In this document: positions 1-9,732 of the stretch, piece by piece
How the letters are laid out: each line of letters opens with the position of its first letter
Position numbering within the stretch: the stretch's first letter is position 1
NCBI RefSeq assembly: GCF_900110205.1
Contig: NZ_FOCV01000019.1
Location: forward strand, 1-64,000
Origin: Rhizobium tibeticum
GTDB taxonomy: Bacteria; Pseudomonadota; Alphaproteobacteria; Rhizobiales; Rhizobiaceae
Direction of reading: 5' to 3'
DNA length: 64,000 bases
The notes under the pieces: generated by a model
The model's input: the letters and a program-made list of their open reading frames with translations, nothing else
Told to the model about the DNA's origin: nothing
The model's database searches: none
Translations under genes and position numbers: made by a program

Positions 1-281
1 CAGATCACCTCGATGTTGCGGCGCGTTTCCGCTTCCAGTCGCCGGCTGGAACGCACACGGTTGATATACCCGTACACGTAAAGCTTCAAAAGGTCGGCTG
101 GGTCGTAACCCGGACGGCCGGTCTCCTTCGCCGCCACCCGCACGAACCCGGCGGCTTGGAGATCGAGGCCGTCAACGAAAGCCTCGATGAAGCGAACCGG
201 ATTGTCCGGCCCCACATAATCATCAACCGCTTCCGGCAGAAGCAGCAATTGAGAGCGGTCTGTTCCTGAAAGATGCGCCAT
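1..281 (-). CDS. IS1182-family transposase, N-terminal part (cut by window edge)
   Basis: The minus-strand frame opens at an ATG at 281 and stays open to base 1, giving about 93 residues without a stop. The product begins MAHLSGTDRSQ and contains the segments LLLLPEAVDDYVG, FIEAFVDGLDL and GYDPADLLKLYVYGYINRVR, which are the usual start of IS1182/IS5-like DDE transposases (DUF772 region, before the catalytic core). The catalytic DDE residues would lie beyond the left edge, so activity cannot be judged. The gene points away from the SDR gene at 381-1229; the IS end should lie between 281 and about 380. Family assignment is from recognition of the N-terminal motif only. Confidence 0.8.
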   Translation of the reverse strand, partial: MAHLSGTDRSQLLLLPEAVDDYVGPDNPVRFIEAFVDGLDLQAAGFVRVAAKETGRPGYDPADLLKLYVYGYINRVRSSRRLEAETRRNIEVI

Positions 282-370
282 GGCAAAAGCTACCACGGCA
301 GTCTAACGTGAGGAATCCCCGACGGGGTTTTCAGACGGTCTGCGAGATTATCGCGAAGGGTGACACCGTG
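1..370 (-). mobile_element. One end of an IS1182-like insertion sequence
   Basis: The 100 bases ahead of the transposase start hold no gene and include a small inverted repeat (CCCCGACGGGG at about 317-327), as expected near an IS terminus. The neighbouring SDR gene is complete and ends at 381, so the insertion is intergenic. The exact boundary, terminal inverted repeat and target duplication cannot be set because the other end lies outside the window. Confidence 0.45.
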
Positions 371-380
371 CTGCGACGAC

Positions 381-1229
381 CTACTCCTTCGGAAAATCCG
401 CTCCGAGGCTCGTTTCGCGCCATTCCTCGATCTGCGCCAGCCGTTCGCGCAGCTTGTTCGTGACATTGCTGTAGCCGATTTCGCCAAGCACGAGATGCCG
501 CGGCGGATTCGCCACTTGCGTGATCCGGATCATCGCCTCGCCGGCGCGCACTGGATCTCCGGCCTGCTTGCCGCTGTATTCCGATGTCTGGCGCATGCGG
601 GAAGCTGCGGTTTCGGCATAGTCTGAAATTCTGCTCTTCGTTTGTCGAAGTGAGCGGCCGGCCCAATCGGTGCGGAACGGACCAGGGGCGACGCAGGTCA
701 CCTTGATGCCGAGCGGCCTGCCCTCGGCGTAGAGTGAATCGGAAAAACCTTCGACCGCATGCTTGCTCGCGGCATAGAAACCTGAGCCGGGAAAGCCGAT
801 AAAGCCGGCAACCGAGGTGATGTTGATGATGTGGCCATGCCGGCGCTGCCGCATACCAGGCAGGACGGCACGGGTCATCGAAAACAGGCCGAAGACGTTC
901 GCCTCGAACTGATCGCGGATTTCCTGCTCTTGCGCCTCCTCGACCGTTGACTGGTAGCCATAGCCGGCATTGTTGACGAGAACGTCCACGCGGCCGAAGC
1001 GCTGCTCGGCGGCCGCGACCGCCGCCTTGACCTCAGAGCGATTGGTCACATCGAGATCCAGCGCCAGTGCGTTCGCTTCATTCGCGGATGCCAGATCGGC
1101 AACGCGGGCCTTATCGCGCGCGGTCACGACCGTCGGCCAGCCGCGGGCAATGGTGAGTTTCGCAAGCTCACGGCCGAAGCCAGTGGAGCAGCCGGTGATG
1201 AGCCAGACGGGAGACTTGTCCTGAGACAT
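381..1229 (-). CDS. SDR family NAD(P)-dependent oxidoreductase
   Basis: A 282-residue classical short-chain dehydrogenase. The cofactor-binding glycine motif TGCSTGFG is at residues 12-19, NNAG at 86-89, the catalytic serine at 139 and the YxxxK pair at Y152/K156, so the enzyme should be active. The length is a little over the 250-residue norm because of a C-terminal extension typical of the subgroup often annotated as oxidoreductase/SDR acting on unknown substrates. It ends just before the IS end on its left and is separated from ftsZ2 by a hairpin terminator, so it is probably a single-gene unit. The substrate cannot be told from the sequence. Confidence 0.9.
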   Translation of the reverse strand: MSQDKSPVWLITGCSTGFGRELAKLTIARGWPTVVTARDKARVADLASANEANALALDLDVTNRSEVKAAVAAAEQRFGRVDVLVNNAGYGYQSTVEEAQEQEIRDQFEANVFGLFSMTRAVLPGMRQRRHGHIINITSVAGFIGFPGSGFYAASKHAVEGFSDSLYAEGRPLGIKVTCVAPGPFRTDWAGRSLRQTKSRISDYAETAASRMRQTSEYSGKQAGDPVRAGEAMIRITQVANPPRHLVLGEIGYSNVTNKLRERLAQIEEWRETSLGADFPKE

Positions 1230-1343
1230 GTGATTTTCCTGATGCTGTCGGGAACGCCTGAATGGGCGAAAGGGGCGAGAGCGGATTTAGGGCCGCCGCC
1301 TGACATTTCCAGCGCACGACTACGCCGAAGTGACATCGATCAG

Positions 1344-1376
1344 GAAAAGTCTGCGCGCCCGATCGGACGCGCAGAC
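1344..1376 (-). terminator. Intrinsic terminator of ftsZ2
   Basis: Reading the minus strand just after the ftsZ2 stop, GTCTGCGCG (1376-1368) pairs with CGCGCAGAC (1357-1349) around a CCGATCGG core, and the stem is followed by TTTT. The position 11 bases after the stop of ftsZ2 and the U-tract fit a Rho-independent terminator. Confidence 0.75.
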
Positions 1377-1386
1377 GATAAGAAGC

Positions 1387-2415
1387 CTACTGCAGCGTAC
1401 GCGTGTGCAGGTCTTGGCCAGGCGCTACGCCCTGACGGGCCTGCGTTCCAGCCGTCGCCCCGTCGAGGCCCGTCGCCACAACCGCGACGCGGAACTTGCC
1501 ATCGAGGTTGCGGTCGAAGATCGCGCCAACGACGATGTCGGCCTCATCCTGGACCTCGTCGCGGATGCGGCTTGCCGCTTCGTCCACTTCGAAGAGCGTC
1601 ATGTCCGTGCCGCCGGAGATCGAGATCAAAACGCCCCTGGCGCCCTTCATCGAAATGTCGTCGAGCAGCGGGTTGGCGATCGCAGCCTCCGCGGCCTTCA
1701 TCGCACGCCCCTCGCCCGATGCCTCGCCCGTGCCCATCATCGCCCGTCCCATTCCCCGCATGACGGATTTCACGTCTGCGAAATCGAGGTTGATGAGGCC
1801 TTCCTTGACGATCAGGTCGGTGATGCAGCCCACACCGGCATATAGCACACGGTCGGCGGTCATGAAGGCATCCGCGAAGGTGGTCTTTGCATCGGCGATG
1901 CGGAAAAGGTTCTGGTTCGGGATGACGATCACCGTATCAGCCGCCTCGCGGAGCGCCTCGATACCGACATCGGCAGTCTTCATGCGGCGATTGCCTTCAA
2001 AGGTGAAGGGCTTAGTAACCACTCCGACCGTCAGGATGCCGGCGTTGCGCGCGGCCTGGGCAATAACAGGTGCAGCCCCCGTTCCGGTGCCGCCCCCCAT
2101 ACCTGCGGTGACGAAGCACATATGCGAGCCAGCCAGATGGTCCATGATCTCATCGATCGATTCTTCGGCGGCTGCGCGACCGACCTCCGGCAGCGAACCG
2201 GCCCCCAGCCCTTCGGTGACATGCGCGCCGAGCTGTATGCGGCGGGATGCCTTCGAGGTCGCCAGCACCTGCGCATCCGTATTGGCCGCGATGAAATCGA
2301 CGCCCTCGAGATTTTCCGCTATCATGTTGTTGATCGCATTGCCGCCGCCGCCGCCGACGCCAATTACTGTAATTCTCGGTCGCATTTCGGAAATCCCGTT
2401 CTTGGCGTTCGTCAT
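1387..2415 (-). CDS. ftsZ2: FtsZ2, short second FtsZ homologue
   Basis: A 342-residue tubulin-like GTPase. The nucleotide-binding glycine loop GVGGGGGNA is at about 19-27, the tubulin signature GGGTGTG at 107-113 and the T7 synergy loop NLDFADV at 209-215, so GTP binding and hydrolysis residues are kept. The protein stops soon after the GTPase body and lacks the long linker and conserved C-terminal peptide that bind FtsA and ZipA in normal FtsZ; it matches the truncated second FtsZ known from Rhizobium. The start is supported by AAGGAG six bases upstream. It sits alone, far from a dcw cluster (none in this window). Likely role: accessory or modulatory FtsZ, not the essential one. Confidence 0.93.
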   Translation of the reverse strand: MTNAKNGISEMRPRITVIGVGGGGGNAINNMIAENLEGVDFIAANTDAQVLATSKASRRIQLGAHVTEGLGAGSLPEVGRAAAEESIDEIMDHLAGSHMCFVTAGMGGGTGTGAAPVIAQAARNAGILTVGVVTKPFTFEGNRRMKTADVGIEALREAADTVIVIPNQNLFRIADAKTTFADAFMTADRVLYAGVGCITDLIVKEGLINLDFADVKSVMRGMGRAMMGTGEASGEGRAMKAAEAAIANPLLDDISMKGARGVLISISGGTDMTLFEVDEAASRIRDEVQDEADIVVGAIFDRNLDGKFRVAVVATGLDGATAGTQARQGVAPGQDLHTRTLQ

Positions 2416-2605
2416 CGCAATCTCCTTGGTGCGTTTTCGTCATGGCTCCGCATTTTTTGGGAACCGAATCGAGCATCAGCTTAGTCGCGCAACAAGGCAG
2501 AGCCGGGGCGAAAGAACAAGATGAAGCTTTCTTGAAACTTTATCCGGAACCTTTTTTGCCATCGCGCTTTATTTTGAGTCATCCCCTGCCAGAGAGAGGA
2601 GCACC

Positions 2606-2827
2606 GTGCAGATGCCTACGCCAGCCACCCGCCAGTCAGTTACCCCTCCAAACGAGCATATTCTTACCGCCCAGGAGGCCTTGGAACCGCTCTTTCTCAA
2701 GATCGAAGAGGAGGCCGAGGTCCGGATGATCGGCGCTGCCATTCGGGCGGGCTGGTCTGCGGAAGATGCGGTGGCAGCCATCGACGAGCTTCGCCGCAAC
2801 GAGCTTCTTCCCGGCACCGGCCACTAA
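2606..2827 (+). CDS. Small conserved-type hypothetical protein
   Basis: A 73-residue acidic protein with no signal peptide or membrane segment. The second half (TAQEALEPLFLKIEEEAEVRMIG, then IRAGWSAEDAVAAIDELRRNELL in pieces) reads as amphipathic helices. An AGGAG lies at 2597-2601; it favours either the GTG at 2606 or the ATG at 2612. It is transcribed divergently from ftsZ2 and followed 90 bases later by the ketopantoate-reductase-like gene. I do not recognise a family; codon use resembles that of the neighbours, which supports it being real. Confidence 0.6.
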   Translation: MQMPTPATRQSVTPPNEHILTAQEALEPLFLKIEEEAEVRMIGAAIRAGWSAEDAVAAIDELRRNELLPGTGH

Positions 2828-2916
2828 AAGCGACAGGCGGCTTCAAAATATCACTCGCCTCGAGGAATGGATGACCTAAGTTCAGCGCGACCCACCAATC
2901 GCGGAAAGATCATCGC

Positions 2917-3924
2917 ATGCCCCTCAAGAATATCTGCATCTTCGGCGCCGGTGCACTCGGCGGCGCCATCGCCTCCAAGTTTGCCTTATCGCTCGGCCCA
3001 GAGGTAACGGTTTCGGTCGTTGCCCGCGGCGCTCATCTCGCTGCCATCCGAGGCGAGGGATTGCGTCTCCTTGAGGCGGGCGCAGAAGCACCCCTCATCG
3101 TCAAACTGAGAGCCACCGACGATCCGAGGGAACTGCCACCGCAGGATCTCGTGATCACCGGGCTGAAGGGCCATCAGCTCAGCGCTGCCGCGCAGGGAAT
3201 CGGTCATCTGCTGAAAGATCGCACGCGCGTCATGATGATCCTCAACGGCATTCCGTGGTGGTATTTCCACCGCGATCGGGACAGCGGGCACGCGGAGCTG
3301 CAATTCGACGAGCTCGATGAGGGCGGCAAGCTTTGGCGCCTTGTCGGCCCGCAGCGCGTCATCGGCTGCGTCGCCCACCAGGGCGCTGAAGTCAGCAAGC
3401 CCGGCGAGGTCCGGCTCAGCAACAAAGGCCACTTCATTCTCGGGGAGGCCTCCGGCGAGATCAGCGCAGATCTGCGCGACATCGAGGCACTGCTGCAGCG
3501 CGCCGATATCGGCGTTAAGCTCTCGAGCCGCATCCGCGATGATATCTGGAGCAAGCTGATGGGCAACGCCTCCTTCAACCCGATCAGCGCGCTGACGCGA
3601 TCATTGATGTCCGATCTGATGGCAGATGCCGCAATCACCGACCAGATCGGGAAGGTCATGAAGGAGGTAAAGGCCGTTGGAGAGGCACTCGGCGCCAATG
3701 TCGGGATGTCCGTCGAGGAGCGACTGGAACAGGCCCGGCAGATCGGGCCGGTTCGCACCTCTATGTTGCAAGACCTTCTGGCAGGGAAGTCGCTGGAGAT
3801 TGCGCCGCTGGTGGGAATGGTCGTTTCATTGGGCCGCCTGACGGCAACGCCGACACCGGTTTCCGAAACGATCCTGGCGTTGGTATCGCAGCTTGACCGG
3901 GAGAATTGCCGACCGGCGAAGTGA
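2917..3924 (+). CDS. 2-dehydropantoate 2-reductase family protein (ApbA/PanE)
   Basis: A 335-residue ketopantoate-reductase-type enzyme. The N-terminal NADP Rossmann loop GAGALGG is at 10-16, and the C-terminal helical domain carries KLMGNASFNPISALTR, equivalent to the conserved substrate-side K-N-x-x-x-N-P motif. In the family the reaction is NADPH-dependent reduction of 2-dehydropantoate to pantoate for CoA synthesis, but many paralogues act on other 2-keto acids, so the pantoate role is only possible. No pan genes are nearby. It converges on the aminotransferase gene at 4018, with a hairpin between them. Confidence 0.88.
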   Translation: MPLKNICIFGAGALGGAIASKFALSLGPEVTVSVVARGAHLAAIRGEGLRLLEAGAEAPLIVKLRATDDPRELPPQDLVITGLKGHQLSAAAQGIGHLLKDRTRVMMILNGIPWWYFHRDRDSGHAELQFDELDEGGKLWRLVGPQRVIGCVAHQGAEVSKPGEVRLSNKGHFILGEASGEISADLRDIEALLQRADIGVKLSSRIRDDIWSKLMGNASFNPISALTRSLMSDLMADAAITDQIGKVMKEVKAVGEALGANVGMSVEERLEQARQIGPVRTSMLQDLLAGKSLEIAPLVGMVVSLGRLTATPTPVSETILALVSQLDRENCRPAK

Positions 3925-3950
3925 CTGTGCGAGCGGTCGAGCGGCTTGCC

Positions 3951-3968
3951 GCGTTCTAGGGAGAACGC
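3951..3968. terminator. Hairpin between convergent genes
   Basis: GCGTTCT (3951-3957) and AGAACGC (3962-3968) form a perfect 7-base stem with a 4-base loop, in the 93-base gap between the convergent reductase and aminotransferase genes. No clear T-run follows on either strand, so it may be a weak or Rho-assisted stop. Confidence 0.4.
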
Positions 3969-4017
3969 TCATAAATTGAATTAGGAGATTTCCACAAGCC
4001 GCTCTGAAGCAACAGAC

Positions 4018-5175
4018 TTATTTCAACCACGCTGCGATGCGCTCGACTGCTTCAACGATCTCGGCCTCGGAGCCGGCGTAGGACATGCGCATCGACCGGT
4101 TGCCGTCCAGCGGATCGAAATCCAGACCCGGCGTCGCGGCGACGTTGATCTCGGCCAGCATCCGCTTGGCGAACGCCATGCTGTCATTGGTGAAGCGCGT
4201 TACGTCGACATAGGCATAGAACGCGCCATCCATCGGCGATGCAATGGACAGGCCGATTTCCGGCAGACGCTTCAGCAGAAACTCGCGGTTGGCCGCGTAG
4301 CTCGCCTTGTAGACATCGAGTTCCGCAGTCGCGCCGAGCGCTGCCGTCGCTGCGATCTGCGAGAGTTCGGGCGGCGAGATGTAGAGGCTTTGCGCGACAC
4401 GCTCGATGGGTCGCACCAGCCGCTCAGGCAGCACCATCCAGCCGATGCGCCAGCCGGTCATGCAATAAAATTTGGAGAAGGAGTTGATGACGATCGCCTC
4501 GTGCGTCAATTCCAGTGCGCTGGTCTCTTCGCCGGCAAAAGTCAGCCCGTGATAGATCTCATCTGAAATGAACGCGATCGAATTGGCCGTACAATAGTCG
4601 GCTAGCGCCTTCAGCCCCTGGCGGCCGGTCACAGTACCTGTCGGGTTGGCAGGGCTCGCCAGCAGAACACCCTTCAGCCTGACGTTGTGTGCCGCTTGTG
4701 CAGCCTCAAGGCTCTCGGGCGTCAACGTGAAATGCGTGTCGGTAGTGACCGGCACCTCGATCACCCTGAGCCCAAGCGCCCCGAGAATGTTGCGATAGGC
4801 AGGATAGCCCGGCCGGGCGATGGCGACCGCGTCACCGGCATCAAACAGCGAGAGAAAGGCAAGGTTGAAACCGGCGGAAGAACCGGTGGTTATCGCGATG
4901 CGCGCAGGATCGATTTCCAGCCCATGCCGGTCGCGATAGTGCCAGGTGAGCGCATGCTTCAGCCTCGTCGTGCCGAGCGCGTCCGTATAGCCGATCTTGC
5001 CCTCGACGAGTGCGGCCTGCGCCGCCTCCAGAGCGGCGCGTGGCGCCGGATGGGAGGGCTGCCCGACAGCCATGGAAATGACCGGGTGACCGCTCGCTCG
5101 CCGCTTCGTCGCTTCGGCCAGAACATCCATGGCATGAAAGGGCTCGACTTCGCTGCGTTGGGAAATGGAAAACAA
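4018..5175 (-). CDS. Class I/II pyridoxal-phosphate aminotransferase
   Basis: A 385-residue fold-type I aminotransferase. PANPTG is at 175-180, DEIYHGL at 205-211, the PLP-binding lysine is K235 in SFSKFYCMTGWRIGW, and the substrate carboxylate arginine follows in the same motif. It resembles the aspartate/aromatic/alanine aminotransferases of the AspC/DapL-like branch; the precise amino acid cannot be assigned. It has no operon partner: the next gene upstream (dsbA-like) diverges. Full length and ungapped, with all catalytic residues. Confidence 0.9.
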   Translation of the reverse strand: MFSISQRSEVEPFHAMDVLAEATKRRASGHPVISMAVGQPSHPAPRAALEAAQAALVEGKIGYTDALGTTRLKHALTWHYRDRHGLEIDPARIAITTGSSAGFNLAFLSLFDAGDAVAIARPGYPAYRNILGALGLRVIEVPVTTDTHFTLTPESLEAAQAAHNVRLKGVLLASPANPTGTVTGRQGLKALADYCTANSIAFISDEIYHGLTFAGEETSALELTHEAIVINSFSKFYCMTGWRIGWMVLPERLVRPIERVAQSLYISPPELSQIAATAALGATAELDVYKASYAANREFLLKRLPEIGLSIASPMDGAFYAYVDVTRFTNDSMAFAKRMLAEINVAATPGLDFDPLDGNRSMRMSYAGSEAEIVEAVERIAAWLK

Positions 5176-5385
5176 GATCGCTTCTCTCTAACTTTGCTTG
5201 CGGCCAGACAATTGCCGCAATAATCGGATCATCACAATCCCGCGATTGAACTGCGGATGCGAAAATTCCTGTTTGAAGACGACCGGGCGCACCTTAATTT
5301 GGCGGCATCGGAGTGCCGCCGTTAACCAGGCAGTGTTATCCGGTGCCTAGAACGATGCATACGAACTGCAAAAGACGAGGATATA

Positions 5386-6144
5386 ATGGCCATACTTCCG
5401 AAAATCTTCACCGCGCTGGCGCTGACCGCCTCGGTGGCAACGGCCTACCCGGCGGCAGCACTCGATGAGGCGCAGAAGAAGGAGTTCGGCGAGTTCATCA
5501 AGCAGTATCTGATCGAAAACCCGGAGATCATGCTGGATGTTCAGGATGCCCTGCAGAAGAAGCAGGAGCAGACGCGCCTCGTCAAAGCCAATGCGGTGAT
5601 TGCTGACAACAAGTCGACGATCTTCGATTCTGAATACGACGTGACGATCGGCAATCCGAAGGGTGACATCACGATCGTCGAATTCTTCGACTACAATTGC
5701 GGCTATTGCCGCCACGCACTTTCCGACATGCAGACCATGCTCGAAAAGGACAAGAACGTCCGCTTCGTGCTCAAGGAATTTCCCATCCTCGGCCCGGAAT
5801 CGGTTGCCGCGCACAAGGTCTCCGATGCATTCCGCAAGCTGGCGCCGGAGAAGTATAGCGCGTTCCATGTCGCGCTTCTCAGCAGTGACGGCCGCGCCGA
5901 CGAAGCGAGTGCAATTGACGTCGCCGCCTCACTTGGCGTCAGCGAAAAGCAAATCCGCGACGAGATGGCCAAGAGTTCCAGCGATGCCTCCGTGAAGGAG
6001 ACCTATCAACTCGCCCAGAGCCTCGGCATCACAGGCACGCCGTCCTACGTGATTGGCAACGAACTGGTTCAGGGTGCAGTCGGTTTCGATGACCTCGAAG
6101 GCAAGGTCAAGAACATGCGCGCCTGCGGCAAGACGAGTTGTTGA
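5386..6144 (+). CDS. Secreted DsbA-like thiol-disulfide oxidoreductase
   Basis: A 252-residue periplasmic protein. A signal peptide covers about residues 1-25 (cleavage near PAAA-LDEAQ). A helical N-terminal region (EFGEFIKQYLIENPEIML onward) resembles the oligomerisation domain of ScsC/Com1-type DsbA proteins; then comes the thioredoxin fold with FFDYNCGYCRH, active-site CGYC at 105-108, and the cis-proline in TGTPSYVIG. The protein should oxidise or isomerise disulfides in the periplasm. The start is supported by a GAGG just ahead of the ATG. No DsbB gene is adjacent. The stretch between this gene and aroQ (about 145 bases) shows nothing clear. Confidence 0.9.
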   Translation: MAILPKIFTALALTASVATAYPAAALDEAQKKEFGEFIKQYLIENPEIMLDVQDALQKKQEQTRLVKANAVIADNKSTIFDSEYDVTIGNPKGDITIVEFFDYNCGYCRHALSDMQTMLEKDKNVRFVLKEFPILGPESVAAHKVSDAFRKLAPEKYSAFHVALLSSDGRADEASAIDVAASLGVSEKQIRDEMAKSSSDASVKETYQLAQSLGITGTPSYVIGNELVQGAVGFDDLEGKVKNMRACGKTSC

Positions 6145-6288
6145 GACGACGCCCATCAAATCGCCAAAATCGAAGCGTTTCAGCCATGTGGACAAATGTG
6201 GCGCGATTCCGGCTGCCTCTTCCAAAGGGCTTTCATTAGGTCCGTTGGGAGTCTATAGGTTGCCGTCTCGCACTTGATGGAACACTCG

Positions 6289-6726
6289 ATGACGCAAACG
6301 ATATTCGTCCTGAACGGGCCCAACCTGAATATGCTCGGCAAAAGAGAGCCGGGCATCTATGGCGGCAAGACGCTTCAGGATATCGAGGCAGATTGCAAGG
6401 CAGCAGGGCGGGAACTCGGCTTCGATATCGATTTTCGCCAGAGCAATCACGAAGGTACGCTCGTCGACTGGTTCCATGAAGCCAACGACAAGGCCGTTGG
6501 TGTGGCGATCAACGCCGGAGCCTACACGCATACGTCGGTCGCGCTCCACGACGCAATTCGCGCTATTTCCATTCCGGTGATAGAGCTTCATATCTCCAAC
6601 GTCCACGCACGAGAAGAATTCCGCCACAAGTCGATGATTGCGCCAGCGGTGAAAGGCGTCATCTGCGGCTTCGGGCCTCACAGCTATATTCTGGCGCTGC
6701 ATGCGCTGAAGAATCTCACGGCATAA
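6289..6726 (+). CDS. aroQ: Type II 3-dehydroquinate dehydratase
   Basis: A 145-residue type II dehydroquinase converting 3-dehydroquinate to 3-dehydroshikimate in the shikimate pathway. Family motifs are present: NGPNLNMLGKREPGIYG at the start (flexible lid with its catalytic tyrosine), NAGAYTHTSVAL, and ELHISNVHAREEFRHKS with the catalytic histidine. The frame is open back to a TTG at 6274 and an ATG at 6277; I choose the ATG at 6289 because the family starts with MTQTIFVLNGPN and a GGA lies 7 bases before it. It is followed 22 bases later by accB, an arrangement common in alphaproteobacteria. Confidence 0.95.
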   Translation: MTQTIFVLNGPNLNMLGKREPGIYGGKTLQDIEADCKAAGRELGFDIDFRQSNHEGTLVDWFHEANDKAVGVAINAGAYTHTSVALHDAIRAISIPVIELHISNVHAREEFRHKSMIAPAVKGVICGFGPHSYILALHALKNLTA

Positions 6727-6748
6727 GAAGAACACAGGGCAAACACTC

Positions 6749-7216
6749 ATGGCTGAGAAGAAAAACGGTATCGACCAGGCGCTGATCCGCGACCTCGCGA
6801 ACATCCTCAACGATACGGATCTGACGGAAATCGAAGTCGAGCAGGACGATCTGCGAATTCGCGTTTCGCGCGCCGGCAACACCCAGTACGTCCAGGCTCC
6901 GATCGCTGCGCCCGCATTTGCCGCGGCGCCCGTCGCTGCAGCTCCAGCCGCAGCGACGCCTGCGGCCCCCGCGCGCAACCCTGCCAACACCGTCAGCGCC
7001 CCGATGGTCGGCACGGCCTACATGGCTCCGGCTCCGGGCGCGCGTCCCTTCATCGAACTCGGCGCCACGGTCAAGGAAGGCCAGACGCTGATCATCATCG
7101 AAGCCATGAAGACCATGAACCAGATCCCTTCGCCGAAGTCCGGCAAGATCACAGAAATCCTGGTCGAGGACGGAAGCCCCGTCGAATACGGCCAAGCCCT
7201 CGTCGTCATCGAATAA
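6749..7216 (+). CDS. accB: Biotin carboxyl carrier protein of acetyl-CoA carboxylase
   Basis: A 155-residue BCCP. The N-terminal helical region is followed by an alanine/proline linker (about 50-75) and the C-terminal biotinyl domain, with the acceptor lysine K121 in EAMKTMNQ. It carries carboxyl groups from biotin carboxylase to carboxyltransferase in the first step of fatty-acid synthesis. It lies 10 bases ahead of accC, so the two are co-transcribed and co-translated. Its biotin is attached by BirA, whose gene is at 51.5 kb in this window. Confidence 0.97.
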   Translation: MAEKKNGIDQALIRDLANILNDTDLTEIEVEQDDLRIRVSRAGNTQYVQAPIAAPAFAAAPVAAAPAAATPAAPARNPANTVSAPMVGTAYMAPAPGARPFIELGATVKEGQTLIIIEAMKTMNQIPSPKSGKITEILVEDGSPVEYGQALVVIE

Positions 7217-7226
7217 GGCGAGCGTC

Positions 7227-8573
<1,347 letters not shown>

Positions 8574-8579
8574 CAACGA

Positions 8580-9194
8580 ATGGCAGGATCGCGCAGGAAA
8601 TCTCCAGGCATTACACCGGAAATTCTCCTGCGCGCCTATTCTATCGGCCTTTTTCCTATGGCCGAGTCGGCCGACGACCCGGAAATATTCTGGGTCGAGC
8701 CCGATCTTCGCGGCGTCCTGCCGCTCGACGAATTCCACGTTTCGAAAAGCCTCGCCAAGGCGATCCGACGCAAGCCGTTCGACATCCGCTTCAACCACGA
8801 TTTCGATGCGGTAATCGCAGCCTGTGCAGCAGAGACCGGGGATAGGCCGAGCACCTGGATCAATCAGACGATCAGGACGCTTTATTCGACGCTGCATCGC
8901 ATCGGCCATGCGCACTCGGTCGAGGCCTGGGACGGCGACGAACTTGTCGGCGGATTATACGGAGTGTCGCTGGGCTCGGCGTTCTTCGGCGAAAGCATGT
9001 TCTCACGCCGGACGGACGCTTCGAAGATCTGTCTCGTTCATCTCGTGGAACGGCTGCGGGCCAAGGGTTTTACCCTGCTCGACACGCAGTTTACGACCGA
9101 ACACCTAAAGACGTTCGGAGCCATAGATGTTCCGAAGGACGAGTATACCCACATGCTGGCGGCGGCGATGGCGTCACCACATCTTGAATTCTGA
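8580..9194 (+). CDS. aat: Leucyl/phenylalanyl-tRNA-protein transferase
   Basis: A 204-residue Aat protein that transfers Leu or Phe from tRNA to N-terminal Arg/Lys of proteins, marking them for ClpS/ClpAP (N-end rule). Motifs AYSIGLFPMAE near the N-terminus, FWVEPDLRGVLPLD, LVGGLYGVSLGSAFFGESMF and LDTQFTTEHLKTFGA are those of the family. The ATG overlaps nothing but begins only 6 bases after accC stops, so it is the last gene of the aroQ-accB-accC-aat unit. It converges with the DUF2155 gene with 3 bases between the stops. Confidence 0.96.
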   Translation: MAGSRRKSPGITPEILLRAYSIGLFPMAESADDPEIFWVEPDLRGVLPLDEFHVSKSLAKAIRRKPFDIRFNHDFDAVIAACAAETGDRPSTWINQTIRTLYSTLHRIGHAHSVEAWDGDELVGGLYGVSLGSAFFGESMFSRRTDASKICLVHLVERLRAKGFTLLDTQFTTEHLKTFGAIDVPKDEYTHMLAAAMASPHLEF

Positions 9195-9197
9195 GAA

Positions 9198-9629
9198 TTA
9201 CTTGGCCGCTTTATCCGGAGCGGGAACGTTCGAGTTCTGCTTGCAATCCTTCAGCCAGACGTCGTAAATCGGATGCTCGACGGCATTGAGGCCGGGACTG
9301 TCAGCGAACATCCAGCCAGTGAAGATACGGCGGATCTTGCGGTCGAGCGTGATCTCGTCCACTTCAACGAAGCCATCGATCTTCTGCGCTTCGGTCTGAT
9401 CGCGGGAATAGCAGGCCTTCGGCGTGACCTGCAGCGCGCCGAACTGCACAGTCTCATTGACATAGACATCGAAGGTCGTGATGCGGCCGGTGATCTTGTC
9501 GAGGCCGGAGAATACGGCGACGGAGTTCTCGATTCGGGCAGCGGAGGCAGCCTGCGGCAGAAAGGACGAGCCAAGCGCCAGGGAGAGTCCGACGGCACGC
9601 AGGAGATTTTTCCGCGTGAAAAGCTTCAT
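9198..9629 (-). CDS. DUF2155 family secreted protein
   Basis: A 143-residue protein with a signal peptide (MKLFTRKNLLRAVGLSLALG, cleavage near SAA-ARIENS). The body, with FSGLDKITGRITTFDVYVNE, the cysteine-containing TPKACYSR, FTGWMFADSPGLNAVEHPIYDVWL and a second cysteine in LKDCKQ, matches the alphaproteobacterial DUF2155 family. The function is unknown; the two cysteines could form a disulfide. The reading frame is open far upstream, but the ATG at 9629 starts a proper signal peptide. In many alphaproteobacteria it neighbours accBC and the NDUFA12-like gene, as here. Confidence 0.9.
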   Translation of the reverse strand: MKLFTRKNLLRAVGLSLALGSSFLPQAASAARIENSVAVFSGLDKITGRITTFDVYVNETVQFGALQVTPKACYSRDQTEAQKIDGFVEVDEITLDRKIRRIFTGWMFADSPGLNAVEHPIYDVWLKDCKQNSNVPAPDKAAK

Positions 9630-9654
9630 ATCTACCCGTCTCCACAGCATCTTA

Positions 9655-9681
9655 AAATCGAAGGCCGCAATCGCTGCGGCC
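9655..9681 (-). terminator. Terminator after the NDUFA12-like gene
   Basis: On the minus strand GGCCGCA (9681-9675) pairs with TGCGGCC (9669-9663) over a 5-base loop, followed by TTCGATTTTAAG. It lies in the gap between the NDUFA12-like gene and DUF2155, so it would end or attenuate transcription between them. Confidence 0.5.
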
Positions 9682-9732
9682 ATTCTGCGGGTAATGGTCA
9701 ATTGTGGCCAAAAGCGGGGCCGGCACCCCTGC

